Of a stretch of 33,064 bases of DNA, positions 33,029 through 33,064 are shown one piece after another; the stretch's first letter is position 1; each line of letters opens with the position of its first letter. This stretch comes from an uncultured Synergistales bacterium. Its GTDB lineage: Bacteria > Synergistota > Synergistia > Synergistales > Aminobacteriaceae. A program made the position numbers and the translations under genes. The stretch is taken from assembly GCA_905233725.1 (NCBI GenBank), contig CAJOEM010000027.1:1-33064 (forward strand), read 5' to 3'. The notes beneath the pieces were generated by a model. That model was not told the DNA's origin. It searched no databases and worked only from the letters and a program-made list of their open reading frames with translations.

Positions 33029-33064
33029 TTTCCCGTCAAATTTTCCATCAGAAATTCTTCTCGT

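Overview
The window looks like a chromosomal segment from a member of the Synergistota, probably an uncultured or host-associated lineage. The main evidence is that three consecutive secreted proteins (about 8.3-15.9 kb) end in the same short tail: a Gly-rich stretch, one Cys, a hydrophobic segment and a basic end. This matches the Synerg-CTERM sorting signal known from that phylum. Base and codon use look even throughout, and I see no insertion sequence, phage, CRISPR, tRNA or rRNA. No gene-free stretch exceeds 300 bases.

Layout. (1) 1-766, minus: a secreted von Willebrand A protein cut by the window start, with its signal peptide out of frame at a G-rich run; it ends in what looks like the first strand of an alpha/beta hydrolase. 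(2) 942-8134, plus: a tightly packed ABC importer operon of the ferric-iron/phosphonate type, with two binding proteins and two double-length permeases around one ATPase. (3) 8161-15927, plus: a clear promoter, three surface proteins (one frameshifted at a G8 tract, one papain-like peptidase with GLUG and C-type lectin modules, one CHAP/NlpC-like protein with six Ig-like repeats), then a strong terminator. (4) 15936-17543, minus: a conserved UPF0210 (DUF711) and ACT-domain pair. (5) 17603-19921, minus: a DUF4418 protein with a MacB-type permease and ATPase. (6) 20081-29138, minus: a pentose/deoxysugar operon: ROK repressor, xylulokinase-like kinase, DUF4867 protein, L-fucose-isomerase-like enzyme, then a ChvE-MmsA-MmsB importer with an intergenic terminator after the binding-protein gene. 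(7) 29186-31089, plus: three tandem Mrr-type units, each with its own near-identical promoter. The first is a complete restriction endonuclease with a G9 tract in its interdomain linker; the other two are the DNA-binding domain alone. (8) 31151-32944, minus: an exported FMN/FAD reductase of the fumarate-reductase family.

How the parts fit. Region 6 reads as import, isomerisation and phosphorylation of one sugar under ROK control. Regions 1 and 3 are cell-surface functions. The only G runs of 8 or more that I noticed lie in a surface-protein gene and a restriction gene, and in both the full-length frame needs nine Gs. That is the pattern of phase-variable contingency loci, although sequencing or assembly error cannot be excluded from one sequence. 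The Mrr array (region 7) is the best candidate for something undescribed, because slippage of its G9 tract would make copy 1 encode the same DNA-binding-only product that copies 2 and 3 already encode.
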